Assembly: GCF_026914185.1 (NCBI RefSeq)
Contig: NC_070561.1
Span: 8,246,001 to 8,310,000 of the forward strand
Reading direction: 5' to 3'
Length of the DNA: 64,000 bases
Source: Puccinia triticina
Lineage: Eukaryota > Basidiomycota > Pucciniomycetes > Pucciniales > Pucciniaceae
Positions 25,120-35,730 of the stretch are shown in pieces (within the stretch, counting starts at the first letter, position 1; every line of letters begins with the position of its first letter). The notes under the pieces were generated by a model. That model saw nothing but the letters and a program-made list of their open reading frames with translations. It was not told the origin of the DNA and did no database searches. Position numbers and translations under genes: made by a program.

Positions 25120-25474
25120 TACAACTGGCCTTTGTGGCCTTCAATCTAAAGACGCCTGCGACCACCACCTCTGCAATGCAATCTGCGCCCGCAACAAATT
25201 CCCCTCTGCCGCCAATTTCAACTCAGCCCATTGTGCCGTTCTTGTGAAGACCTCTCTCAGGGTATCAAAAATTCTTTGCGCTCCATTGACCACTTGCTCG
25301 GCATCCCAACCAAAATCCCACCCGGCCCATCAACTCGTCCAAGTTGTTGCAGAGGATATCAATCTCAACTAGCTCAGCTCCATTGGCGCTGGCACAGCTT
25401 CTGCTTTCATATCTTGCCATTAAGTATCCAGAGGCCTTCAATAGGTTGATCTTTTTGGTTTGGGTGGGGTACAC
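25120..25474 (-). pseudogene. Unassigned coding-like fragment
   Basis: Minus-strand patches read like protein in two frames, for example INLLKASGYLMARYESRS and DTLREVFTRTAQWAELKL, with stops between them. It lies just beyond the end of the ketopantoate-reductase pseudogene. I do not recognise the family. It could be the decayed end of a neighbouring gene captured along with it. Confidence 0.3.
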
Positions 25475-25489
25475 AATCTCAAAATGAAG

Positions 25490-26530
25490 CTAATTCACCC
25501 TTTCTAGGATTGCTTTGGTCTTGAGCGGCCGGCCGGCTTCCCAGTCAAGCAGCATCAAGAGCTGGTTGGTTGCCCACTCACCGGCGCGCTCCGTCGACCG
25601 CAAGATCTGCTCTATGCTCGCAAACTTGGCCGGGAACTCCGCGAGCCCAAAGATCTTCAACGCTGCCCCAAATACCTCCCCCATGCATCCCGCTAAATGC
25701 TCCCACAGGCCTCCATCTTTCACCATCTCTGAGGACGCCATTCCACCGGACAGGATCGAGGTCGGGTTCATGGAAGTACTGCATTTAGTTTTTTCATGTT
25801 ACATCTTCTTGTCAGTCCCATATGATCTCTTCATAGATCTGCGAAGGGGTCTGATGGACTGACTTGATTGTTAGTTTGTGCCAACGAAGGATCTGGAGCT
25901 CTCTTTCGCCATAGATCTCAGCGTTGTTGATCTGGCCGTGCCAAAAGAGTTTGGCAAGGAGCTCGAGCCAAGTTTGTGAATGGAGCGCAAGTTGAGAGGC
26001 GACCAGAGGATGGAGATGGTTGAGATAGGGCCCGATACTGATCCGCGTCCATTGGTTATGTCTGACTCAGCCCGGCTGCAGCTGTCCAGCATTGACGACA
26101 GTCACGGCGCTGAGGATGGGGACCTGGGGGTGTCTCTGACGGTGGGCATCCTCGAAGCCTATGCCGTTTTGGATGAGCACCAATATCGGAGGATGGTGGC
26201 TGTTGTCGGGTGTTTTCAAGAGAGGCGCGAGGAGAGCAGGGTCATTGACCGGTTGGGCAACACCTTTGTGCAGAAAACCACAAAGTCCCAGCCGGATCTG
26301 CGTCCGGTTTCAGTTCCACTAGCGGGCCGAGCTTGGCGGCCCGCTTGACCGACTCAAACACCCGCGTTGGCCAGACCCTGTACGTGCCATATGTTCGGCT
26401 CAAGATCTCGATGCCCTCCGTCTGAAAGGCTTCTTAGTTCGACCGGCAGACAAACAACACCTTCGCCCCGCCTCGGACCCGTGTAGAAGCGATCCGTAGA
26501 ATGCACCCACTGCTCCCGCGCCAACTGCGT
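25490..26530 (-). pseudogene. Ketopantoate reductase family (ApbA/PanE-like) pseudogene with retained intron
   Basis: The family reduces 2-ketopantoate to pantoate with NADPH in pantothenate synthesis; fungi also have related paralogues. Visible in order on the minus strand: a Rossmann loop (VGAGAVGAFYGSLL, near 26500), GGAKVLFVCRSN then a TAA stop then EAFQTEGIEILSRTYG, then IQNGIGFEDAH, PILSAVTVV, ISIGPY, INNAEIYGERELQILRW, and after the intron INTSMNPTSILSGGMASS and LLDWEAGRPL. An 85-nt GT-AG intron (25779-25863, GTCAGT donor, ACTAAATGCAG acceptor) interrupts between ATCAA and TACTTCC, and joining it restores the family motif. There are at least one frameshift (after LLHGSE), two stops and a lost C-terminus. 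The intron shows a DNA-level copy or a decayed resident gene, not a processed copy. Confidence 0.75.
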
Positions 26531-27240
26531 ATATCAATCAACCATCCAATGGGTTGTAAGTTTCTGGGATAAGGTATTTACATCTTCTCAATAAACAGTG
26601 TGTGTGTAAACTGACCTATGAGTATATTAGTCTGGAAAGCTACAATGATCCACTGGAAAACATTCCAGGCCAAAAAATTCCTTTTGCCTACCCTTGGCCT
26701 GTTGCTTCTCAGCTTGAACATAGGCCTGCCCAAACATCTAGCAAAACATGATATGAATCTCTCTCTCTCTCAGACAGAACTCATTCCCAAAATCCTCATC
26801 ACAAATCAGACGAGGTGCAGAAGGCATGAGTCTCTGCTGGGCTAATTAGGTGCTAATTCAGCATGAGCCCCAGATGGAGATCAGCAAAACCCAACACCAT
26901 AGCATTCACAAGAGTTGTTTGAACAATGTTTTTCCCTAATATTGAAGATCCACCAGGATCATTTGTATTGTCCTGCCACCAATACTCCAATTAGCTAAGG
27001 GCAAAGAATTGATTGAGAGCACATCAGTGACAGGGTCCAATACACCATGAGATTGTGAATTTCATGGTTGACTTGTTAATTGAAATGATGAGCAGTTAAG
27101 CAGAAGTTGAGAACAACTCAACTTGCGTGTCAAGTATGATTGGGGACAGTTTGAAGTGGAGATTCTACAAAAGAATGCAACTCAAACATTTGGAGATCAT
27201 ATCTTTGGGGTTTTGATTTGGTCAGGGGGAGCTGTAAAGG
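26531..27240. other. Non-coding spacer
   Basis: No gene, RNA or clear repeat structure is seen apart from a TCTCTCTCTC tract near 26760. The sequence immediately before 27241 leads into a Helitron-type 3' end. Confidence 0.45.
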
Positions 27241-27284
27241 TTGGACCCCTGAAAGTGCAGCGGCGTAGCCGCCTTGAACTCTAG
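27241..27284 (+). mobile_element. Helitron-type 3' terminus H1
   Basis: A GCGGC-GTA-GCCGC hairpin (27260-27272) is followed after 8 bases by CTAG and then T. Helitrons end in CTRR with a short GC hairpin just upstream and insert between A and T. The same arrangement recurs at 33357, 35549, 36356, 50848 and 60703. The 5' end of this copy was not found. Confidence 0.5.
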
Positions 27285-27733
27285 TTCAATATAAAACCAG
27301 CCCAAGAGCAACATGACTTTGAGTAAGAATAACATGTTGAGATTGAAATTGATACACAAGATTATCCACTCATCATTTCAAGCAGACCCAACCTGTGAAA
27401 TGCATACACACCAGAAAACTGGCACGGAGAGTAATGAAGATTCAATCTAAAAGTACTGTTAGAGAGGAATTCAATCTTAGAGAAAACACACCAAAAATTT
27501 ACTGTTAAATATTTAATGGGGGTTAATAAACGTACCCGGGTATTTCCACATTTGTACCTGGTTTTTGCATACCCCCTTTTCCGCGTACGTACCTGGTTTT
27601 TTTCTATTTATTTCTACGCAACGCAAATAGGCTTAAAATTCATCTAAAATCCTGAAAAGAATTATGATGCATTCAAAATTCCAAAAAAGCAACTTTAAAT
27701 GATTTAGGCTTTGTTTGGAGCCGATATAAATAT

Positions 27734-29039
27734 GGGGCATGCTAAATGCACCCCAATTCTTTACTTCATGGACACCAAAAAGGGGTACAGCTGATGTGTA
27801 CCCCAAACCACTTGGGGTGTACACTTATGGAAGTTTGGGTGAGCCACAGGGTACCCCAAAACAAGTAAAATTTATGGTGTACATGGCCATGACACCCCAT
27901 CATACTGGGGTGCAAACCCCCTGAACTCCAATCTGATACCCTGTGATAGGGGTGAGCCCCTTCACACCCCAGATGTACGTACATATCCGGCACCCAGCCC
28001 AACTTGTCACACCGGTTGGCACCAAGAGGATCAGTCTTGGCTCCTTGAAGACCCACAAAAACCAGTTGGCCTGTCTGTGCACTCCCCTCAACCACCGGTG
28101 TGTTGGTCATCAAGGAGGATAACCCCCCTCAATGCCTGGGCGCACAGACCATTCAGCAAGGGGAGTTGCTACTCCCATTGATCCCTGGCACAGACCGGTC
28201 ATTGAAAGCAGTGCCACCTCCTCTTGGTGACTGGCATAAACCGGGTATTGAGAGGAGGTGGACTCCCTCAATTCCCGGGACAGATTGCTTATTGAGAGGA
28301 GTAGCAACTCCCCTCAATGACTAGCACCAATCAATCATTGAGGGTAGTAGCAACTTTCCTCAATAACTGCTACTCCCCTCAATGACCAACACCAACCAAT
28401 CATCAAGGGGAGTAGCGACTCCCCTTCATGATCCGTCTGGGTTGGTTATCAAGAGGAGTTGCTACTCCCCCAATGAGACCAGTCATTGAGGGGAGTATCA
28501 ACTCCCCTCAATAATTGGTTGGCGTTGGTCATCAAGGGGAGTTGCTACTACCCTTGATGACCGGTTTGAAGGGAGTTGCTACTCCCCTCGCTGACCGGTC
28601 TGGGTAGGTCATTGAGATGAGTTGCTACTCCCCTCAATGACCGGTAGGTACCGGCGACCAAGGAGAGTCCACCTCCTCTCAATGCCCGGTATGTGCCGGT
28701 CACCAAGGGGAGGTGGGAGTAGCAACTCCCCAACAATTGGTCTGCGCTGGGCATTGATCAAAGTCAACCTTCCCTCAAAGACCGCCTCCAGCAGTGTTTT
28801 TGGGGTGTGCCCCTCATGTACACCATCTCTGTTGGGGTAAATTGGATTGCACCCCAATATCTTAAGCTCTTCTGGAGTTTTGATGCAAGCACCCCAATGT
28901 TTTTGGGGTGGCCAGGTGAGTACCCCTTGAAGATTGGGGTGTAATTAAGAATACCCCAATTTTCTTGGTGTAACCAGCAGTGTACCCCTTTTTGTTGGTG
29001 TACATGAAGTAAAAACTTGGGGTGCATTTAGCATGCCCC
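27734..29039. mobile_element. MULE-like non-autonomous element with 9-bp duplication TATAAATAT
   Basis: Terminal inverted repeats longer than 50 bp start GGGGCATGCTAAATGCACCC and continue through TTTACTTCATG and GGGGTACA with few mismatches. TATAAATAT is perfectly duplicated (27725-27733 and 29040-29048). Long TIRs with a 9-bp duplication are typical of Mutator-like elements. The centre carries palindromic satellite P2 in place of any transposase. Confidence 0.75.
28093..28790. repeat. Palindromic satellite P2
   Basis: Dense alternation of AGTAGCAACTCCCCTCAATG and its inverse with CAATGACCGG or CCGGTCATTGA spacers. Units are 30-50 bp and each can fold on itself. It shares the CTCAATGACCGGT core with P4 and, with one change, P3. 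The open frames over it are artefacts. Confidence 0.75.
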
Positions 29040-29760
29040 TATAAATATAGGTGATACAATCATTGGTTAATTCAATGAAAACTACAAAATTCAACATAAA
29101 GCCTCCAAATATTTTTTCTAGGCAACCTACAATACTGGTCTCTTCAATTATGAAGTCAGATTCAACTGATTCAGCCATATTCATTACTGTAGTACCATTA
29201 TATTGCTTTTGACCAAAACAAAGCAATATGATGGTATTATGGTGCTGAAGATGGCTGAATCAGTTAAATCTGACTTCATAGTTGATGAGACCAGTACTGT
29301 AGGTTTCCTACAAAAAAAAATTGGATTCTTTATGTTGAGTTTTGTATTTTTTATTGAATTTATAAGTGATTATATCACCTATATTTATATTGGCTCCAAA
29401 CGGGGCCTTAATTAATTTTTTGCATACCCCCTTTTCCCAAGCGTGTACTCAGGGAATATTTTTTTTGTTACATGTACCAGGGTTCCAAAAAATTTAGGGA
29501 ACATTTAAACATGCATTTGAAGCTTCCTTTGAAATTTTTGAGAGAAAAAAATAGGTACGTGGCGGGTACGTGGTGTGCTTAGTAGAAAAATGACTGCTAC
29601 ATGTATAACTTTTTTTGTTACACATTGAAAGAGTCTAAAAATTTCAGAAATGATTATATGGTGTATATTCTGTGCGCCATTAAATTTATAGCAATGGGGT
29701 AAACTCCAAATATGAGATATAGGGGAGCCGGGCAGCCTTAATAGGAACAATCTGGCTAAT

Positions 29761-30400
29761 TATCCAAGTATATTAAAGCTTCAGGTTTGTAGAAAAAAAA
29801 TTCAAGGGTTCCCCCTACAATTAAGCAAATCACAAAAAAAAAATCAAAGGTTCCCCCATTTACAAAAAAAGTAATCACAGGGCCTCATTCATCCTACAAT
29901 TCCAGCAATACACAAAAAAAAAGCAGGCCATACAAAAAAAATGACCAAAAAAAATTGTCCCGCACCCAGCCACCTAGCGCAGCAAGCTGATGCACCGCGG
30001 CCCAACACCCATCCCTGTCTAGCAGGGTTAAAAAGCGTTGGGAAGAAGACCCCCAGCCCTAAAGCACAGGGGGGTCCCCAAATATCCCTTGCCGGACTGC
30101 GCAAATGCAACAGCGGACAAGGGTGAGACAACCCATGGACTGGAATTACAGCCGGTGAGTTGCCTGGGGATTCAACATCCAACACTGGCCACTTTTTATA
30201 GACCTCCCCTGCTCACCCACACCATTGACGAACACACGACTAAGCACACCTACCCCCCCCACCCCGGCCCTGACAACAAACCAGCCCACCCAGGCAAAGA
30301 CACAACCATTATTGTGGTTACTACCCACAAGCAGCGCCGCCGCCTTCGCCACGCCACCTCAACGCCTTTGCCTCAAGAGGACCACCAACACCTTCTGACC
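29761..30400. repeat. A-tract repeat (TCAAGGGTTCCCCC) and unassigned spacer
   Basis: Between 29783 and 29960 A7-A10 tracts alternate with TCAAGGGTTCCCCC and TCAAAGGTTCCCCC, the block that truncates copia-2 at 24531. From 29960 the sequence becomes GC-rich with CTGCGCAAATGCAACAGCGG near 30098, related to the GCAAGTGC array. No gene is recognised. Confidence 0.45.
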
Positions 30401-32266
30401 TGCCTCTTCTAGACACCCGGCTCTGGTCTGCTGATCGCTCCCCTGCTGGCCTTGATACCCTGAGTTGCTCCACCCTTGAGTCCGTCGTTCGGCCGAATAC
30501 CGCCACCGACCCTCGCAAGGGTCAGTACCGCATGGGCCTCAATCTTTCTGGCTATGAAAATGTCCGCTGTCTCTCTCCCTCTCTCTCTCCCGCTTGTGCA
30601 CAGCAGCACGACGGTCTGACAATCTGCATTTCTCCTTCTCCAGCAGCAGGTCCAGGGGCTGACCGTGAGCCAGCCAGACAAGTTTGATCTATTCAGCTCA
30701 ACGTTGTCTCCGAGCGATCCGAACCAGGAAGGCAAGTTCAAGTACGGGTTCCAGGCCTCTTGGTTCACCTTGACTTCGAGCTCCTCCGACGAGCTCGCCC
30801 CTGCAGCAGCAGCAGCACACCTTCTTTGCCCCGGAGTTTCCCTCGCTCGTCAACCGCATCACACCCCCCGACATCCTCAGCGCAATGGTTCAAACTTTGA
30901 GATCTGGGAGAAGGGGATCAATATGGTTCAAACTTTGAGATCTGGGAGAAGGGGATCAATCAGACGCTGCAAAATGTCTTCCATATCAAGAAGTTCACGT
31001 TGGCAGAAAGCAACTTCACCAGCCGCCTTGTCGACGAGCAGAACTTGATTTCCCGGCTCCCTTGGTCCACCGTCCATTGGGATATCCTTGCCGTCATCGA
31101 CAGCACCAATGAAGAGGACCCCTACTCGATTTTCGCGCTGCTCAAACAGAAATACAGCCCGTCCGTCCGTCGACGCAAGTTATCCCTGGCCAAGCAAATG
31201 ATTGCCCTCGTTGGGAACAAGGGCTCAGGCTCGGAGGCCACCTTCGCCGAATCAATCCGGGTCACTGCCGAGCTCAAGCAACTTAAAGTCACCGTCAACA
31301 AGATGGTGGGATTGTTGCTCCAGACCTCCTTCGTTGCGCCCATTGGTGTCAACCCTCAAACGTTTGCATCCTCCGTGGAACAAAGCCTCAAAGGGAAAGA
31401 AGCTCCTTCATTCAACAAAGTTTTCACGAGTATCCAAAAAGCAACAGTGAACCCAGAGCACAAGGCCTCTTCGGTCGCTGATGGATATGCTCCCATTGAT
31501 TGCGATGCAGTACATGCCCGGGCATCCATCCCTGTTGCCGCCGCACCTGTCACCCCATCGCCATCTCCACCCAGGACCCTCCCAGAGACGCTCTCAACAG
31601 CAGATGAAGCCCTAGATGCGCTCGCGTTTATTCCTATGTCGGCATCCCACCGGCAGTACTTGGATGAGCTCGTTCGTCGCGTAAGTCTTCTTTTCTTACG
31701 ATTGTCTACTTTAAGAACTGGTTTTTAACCCGTCCTCATGCCAATAGATAATCCAGCTCGACCACTTCTATGGCACCTCCATGGCTCACTCTGCCCGCAA
31801 CCAGTGGCTCCAGGACGGTGTTGCCCCCGCCGCCGTCCAGCCGGACGTCTTGGAGACTAAGCCCTCGACGAGCGTGCCGGTGTCAAGTCCCAGCAGCACG
31901 AGCAGCTCCAGCAAGGCCTTGTCCACCTGTGTCACCGCCGCCGCCGCCCCTGCTACCCGAGCCAACACTACCTCTGCTGCTGCTGCTGGTGTGATGTTGG
32001 GGGAGAAAAAGGAGCGCAAGGATATCCATTCCAAGATTTCATTCAGCGGCGGCCCGTCCTGCCTGCCTAGCTCGATTGCCAAGGCCTGCAAACGCTCCAA
32101 ACAGATGCCCTACTTGGCTCCCACTGACTCAGCAAACCCCAGCGGCCTTAACAACAAGAGCAACAGCAACAGTGCCGCTGCTGCCCCCGGAGGCGCCGGC
32201 GTTGGTGGTGGTGGTGGCGGCGTACAAGTGGGCAATGCTATGCAGTGTCTTAATTGCCAAACTACG
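30401..32266 (+). pseudogene. Gene fragment with an inserted copia gag domain, ending in half a GATA-like zinc finger
   Basis: Coding-like patches upstream (KGQYRMGLNLSGYEN near 30530; QQQQHTFFAPEFPSLVNRI near 30800) lead to ITPPDILSAM. A gag domain then starts abruptly (NFEIWEKGINQTLQ, KLSLAKQMIALVGNKG, LLLQTSFVAPIGV) in the order seen in copia-1 gag. After DCDAVHARAS the sequence returns to LDALAFIPMSASHRQYLDEL and a GT-AG intron (31681-31747, GTAAGT). It continues IIQLDHFYGTSMAHSARNQW through Ser/Ala/Gly-rich linkers to GNAMQCLNCQTT, followed by a GTAAAT donor at 32267. CxNCxT is the first half of a GATA-type finger, which fungal genes often split by an intron here. No second-half exon (TPxWRR) was found. 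A 38-bp direct duplication (ATGGTTCAAACTTTGAGATC, units near 30885 and 30922) breaks the frame at the gag border. Confidence 0.6.
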
Positions 32267-32317
32267 GTAAATATACCTTCTTCCTCCTTTTTTTTTGTGT
32301 GGATAGTTTTTTTTTGA

Positions 32318-33356
32318 TGTTCAGGACCCATGTAATTGGGACAAAAACATAATAATCAATGAATGTTGAACGTGAGCTACAACATACTTGATTCAACCTT
32401 CTTCTAGGCTACTCAGGATTGCCTTGTTAGTGCTGCTACGTGGTGATGCCACTGTTCAAGTAGCATGATCACGTCTTGTTGAATAATCAAAATCAAGTTT
32501 GAAACCCAAATGTGTTTTTTTACCTCATTAAACTCAGTGCCTTGTCAAACAAGTAAGATGAGATAATAAATGTTTAATTACACAGCTAACTTGTTGGACG
32601 TCTTGCTTTAAGGCCATTGGGTGCTGAGATCAACAACTGAGGTTGGCTGGATGGCATTGCCCTCCTGAACTGTAAACTTTCAGCAATGAATGAGATGAGC
32701 ATGATCACAATCTTGATATTTCTGACTGCCTTTGGAGTGAGAAATTGAAGTTGAGTAGCATTGATGTCAGGATGGTATTTTGTGTAATATGACTTGCCAT
32801 TGTGGTTCAATCTGAGAACCCATCAAGTTAGGGCATAGTTGTGGAAATATTTCACTTGTTGAGGACCCAAGGAAAAGTGGTTACATGTTGCTACTTGGTG
32901 TGTTTGGGACGGCATCAAGCCACAGTGCGTGATTGTGGAGCAGGCTTAGTTTCAACATTGGGAGTCTGTAAAAAAAAGACCTGTAATCAAATCCAAGTGC
33001 TGAGTACCTAGGTAACAGGCAACACAAATAGTTTACAAATGAAGGAATCTTCTCCTTTAAGCTGCATGAGACAGTGCAAGCATGCAGTGATGGCTGTGAG
33101 TACTGGGACAATAATTACTTATCTCAAGCACTCTCTGAGGAAAGAAGCCTTTATCAATTGAGTCTATCAATGCAAGTGGACTTTAGAAATGTAGATTTGC
33201 TCTGGTTAATGTTGAGTGTTTGGTTGCAAGTGTTTGTCAAAGCTCTTTTCTGCATAATCTCATTTACTGTCAAAGTGTTTCTCAAATGTTTCAACTTTTA
33301 AGTAGCCCATGGGTTGTAAAACCAAGTTATGGCTAGGTGTGATAAATTAAAACTAA
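32318..33356. other. Non-coding spacer
   Basis: No second half of the zinc finger, no other gene and no long repeat is seen. The composition is AT-rich and short open frames show no family motif. Confidence 0.45.
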
Positions 33357-33550
33357 CTAGAGTACAAGGCGGCTACGCCGCCGCACCCCCAGGGCGTCAA
33401 CTCCACAGCCCACCGCCGGCCCAAGGCCCAAGCCCAGCGGCCAAAGGCACAAGGGCCAAGGTTGCCACCCGCGCAACAGACACCCCCGCAGGCTTTACGC
33501 TCATTTCAATCAGCCATCTGGCAATTCCCCGCCGGCAACCAGATTGCTCG
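33357..33550 (-). mobile_element. Helitron-type 3' region H2 (minus strand)
   Basis: Read on the minus strand it ends GGCGGCGTAGCCGCCTTG, then TACT, then CTAG (33357-33360) followed by T. About 170 bp upstream of the terminus matches the copy at 50690-50851 (CAAGGCCCAAGCCCAGCGGC and TTTACGCTCATTT blocks). A further related piece (GGCGGCTACACC) is at about 33613. No Rep/helicase gene is present. Confidence 0.55.
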
Positions 33551-33972
33551 CCAGGAGTCTGGAACAGTGAAAGGACAGAGAAGGGGGAGCGTGCATTTCA
33601 AGCCTTGGTGTCTAAGGCGGCTACACCACTTCACTTTCAGGGTATCTGTCTAACCCCTCTCCCTCATCCGCAACCAGGCGCATGAGCCAGCATGGCCTCC
33701 TGTTGCTTCTCCCAAGGGGCCTGAATCAAGTATAGCCCTGAGTCCTAGACCTCATTTGAATCAAAAGCAAATCATAATGATGTAAACATTATTTAAACAG
33801 AATGCAGGTCTCATGTTTAGTAAAAATTTGAAACTTCTGGGAATGCTCAGGCAAGGGAGGCTTGGTTAGGTTTGTATAGCATTGCAAGTTGAATTTAAAT
33901 GCCAATAAATTTCTCATGTTAGATCAACATCAAAATTCAACACTGTTCTTAACATATTATTCAATACTGTCA

Positions 33973-34084
33973 CACCAGGAAAAAACAATTATCACTTGTC
34001 AACAAGTGACATAGCAAAGTACAAAGGCCCCTTTGTACTTTTTTATGTCACTCGCAGACAAGTGATCATTGTTTTTTCCTGGTG
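33973..34084. mobile_element. Hairpin MITE, 112 bp, TCA target duplication
   Basis: It is almost one perfect hairpin: it starts CACCAGGAAAAAACAAT, ends ATTGTTTTTTCCTGGTG, and has inner arms ATCACTTG / CAAGTGAT and GTACAAAGG / CCTTTGTAC. TCA flanks both sides (33970-33972 and 34085-34087). CAC ends with a 3-bp duplication suggest a CACTA-derived MITE. Confidence 0.75.
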
Positions 34085-34582
34085 TCAGCCTTAGAGCCAG
34101 CGCAGCTGGCATAAATTCTGCCTTTTCTACCCTTTCATTCTAAAACTCCTTTATATCTTTTTCATCTTAAGAGATATCTTTTTTTTTGACTTCAGATTAT
34201 TTTTTCTCATGCAATTTTAACCCTAGTTACAACTTACCAATTATTTGTAACTATATTCCTTCTCAGAGTTTTTGAGTTATGGTGCGCTTGCGCAATTGTG
34301 ACATGGGAGCACTACCAGGCGCGCCAACAACTTGTACCTCCTTTGTAGAATTCTTGAGTTGTGACGCGCATGCGCAGCAGTGACATTTAAGCGCTGCCAG
34401 GTGCTCCAACCACTTTTGCATATGTAATTGTGTAAGCAAACTGTGAAAACATTTGAAGTCAGGATCCCACATGCAGCTGAAGGATACACAGACTTCAGCA
34501 CACCAGAAAAACCACCAGAGACAACCCAGGATAACTAAACAGAGGCCACTTCACTCCTAGTATCACCACAGGATATTGACAG
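34085..34582. other. Non-coding spacer
   Basis: No gene is seen. Two diverged direct repeats of about 85 bp share GTTTTTGAGTTATGGTGCGC-type sequence (about 34267 and 34350). Confidence 0.4.
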
Positions 34583-34740
34583 TAGAGATCGCCCGTGGGG
34601 GGTACCCGGTATCCGTGGGCGGGTACCCGCCAGCCCTTGGCGGGTACCGTGTGCAGGTCCGGGTATGTAAATTTTGGATGGCGGGTACCCGTCCAGGTAC
34701 CCGCTGCAAAAGGTCTGGAGACAAGCAGTCGCGGACAACA
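34583..34740. mobile_element. Left half of a GGGTACCCG hAT-type MITE
   Basis: It starts TAGAGATCGCC, then GGGTACCCGGT, GCGGGTACCCGCC and GGCGGGTACCCGTCC, matching the left end of 11285-12577. No inverted right end was found downstream; satellite P3 follows directly. It is probably truncated or has a diverged right end. Confidence 0.5.
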
Positions 34741-34775
34741 TTTTGCAGCGCAATCATGGCCCCCGCTAACCTAAC

Positions 34776-34972
34776 CCTCTTGGTGTCCAGCACATGCTGG
34801 ACGCCAAGAGGGCATACACTCTTGATGTCCGGCACAGAGCGGACATTGGGAGGGTGTATGTATGCCCTCTCAATGTCCGGTATGTGCTGGACACCAAGGG
34901 GGCATACACTCTTGATGTCCGGCACACAGCGGACATTGGGAGGGTGTATGTATGCCCTCTTCTTGATGTCCA
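34776..34972. repeat. Palindromic satellite P3 (100-bp unit, two copies)
   Basis: GGCATACACTCTTGATGTCC recurs at 34811 and 34911. Each unit contains an inverse copy (GGGAGGGTGTATGTATGCCC) and TCTCAATGTCCGG, so each folds on itself. It shares the TCAATGNCCGG core with P2 and P4. Confidence 0.7.
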
Positions 34973-34977
34973 ATATT

Positions 34978-35289
34978 GAAACCAACCATTTGCCCGCCTC
35001 TCTCCCCTTGCATTTGCAACAGGCAGAGGAGGGAGAATCCGGTCCTTTTTCATTCATGGTTCATGAATTGGGGGATCAGTCCGAGGCCTTAATGTTTGGG
35101 GACTTTAAATTTAATTTTCACGGCAGCAAAGTCAAACATGCTTCTGCCTGAAAAGATGGGAAATGTGGGAAACATTGCCAATTTGGCCACTGCCACACTG
35201 GCAGCCCCCTTTTGGGGCCTTTTTGGAAAGGGGGAGGGTGAACCCATGAACCAAATTTCCACAAAAGTGTGGATTTAATATACTTAGAT
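34978..35289 (+). repeat. Dispersed repeat S, copy 1
   Basis: About 310 bp, from GAAACCAACCATTTGCCC to GTGTGGATTTAATATACTTA, matching 48293-48603 in reverse orientation with a few substitutions. The 5' side contains CTTGCATTTGCAACAGGC, related to the GCAAGTGC motif array. No gene; its open frames are not conserved between copies. Confidence 0.7.
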
Positions 35290-35548
35290 GATTTCATGAA
35301 GTTTGATTGCAAATTAAGTCAAATATCAGAGGGAAACATGATTCTAGAAGAACTGGGGCATGGTGAAATGTCTTAATTCAAATAGTGATAAAAATGATTT
35401 AATTGCAGCTTGCGGACAAGAGAGAGCTTGTCTGATTCAATATACTACTTCAAGTTAGATGTAGCCCAATTGATCCTTAAGCAGGGGCTTCTCAACTCAG
35501 GGCGCCCAGTGGCGTCAAGGCACTGCAGCGGCGCAGCTGCCTTTGTCT

Positions 35549-35552
35549 CTAG
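35549..35552 (+). mobile_element. Helitron-type 3' terminus H3
   Basis: CTGCAGCGGCGCAGCTGCC (hairpin, about 35523-35541), then TTTGTCT, then CTAG and T. It belongs with the other five termini; the body upstream was not delimited. Confidence 0.45.
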
Positions 35553-35730
35553 TTGAATATTGTTTTTGATAAATTTCCCAGAAGTCTAAGGACTTGACTA
35601 CCACACACCCCTTATATTTCATGTTCTGAGGTAGCAATATTGCCAAAAGTTTCAGAGCTCAGAGAATATGCATCATTATATAACCCCTGCAGTCCTTATA
35701 CTTCTGGTAAATTTATCAAAAAAAATATTC

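Larger units (their letters stand above)
27707..29407. mobile_element. Tourist/PIF-Harbinger-like MITE with TTA duplication, itself interrupted
   Basis: The ends are GGCTTTGTTTGGAGCCGATA and, inverted, GGCCCCGTTTGGAGCCAATA. TTA flanks both sides (27704-27706 and 29408-29410). The same site is empty in repeat R copy 2. Without the inner insertion it is a 386-bp hairpin: 29049-29220 pairs with 29220-29390 (AAGTCAGATT / AATCTGACTT). The same family occurs as a 150-bp copy at 54647-54796. Confidence 0.8.
27518..29760 (+). repeat. Dispersed repeat R, copy 1 (filled)
   Basis: It starts GGGGGTTAATAAACGTACCC and ends GGAACAATCTGGCTAAT. Outside the inserted 1701-bp element plus TTA it matches, in inverse orientation, the 545-bp copy at 35731-36275. 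It contains CATACCCCCTTTTCC and ACGTACCTGGTTTTT blocks. No coding content and no clear TIR; its class is unknown. Confidence 0.7.

Noticed and set aside
34083..34092. TGTCAGCC as the start of another solo LTR
   Set aside because: The TG belongs to the end of the 112-bp hairpin MITE and its TCA duplication; no CTGACA end follows.
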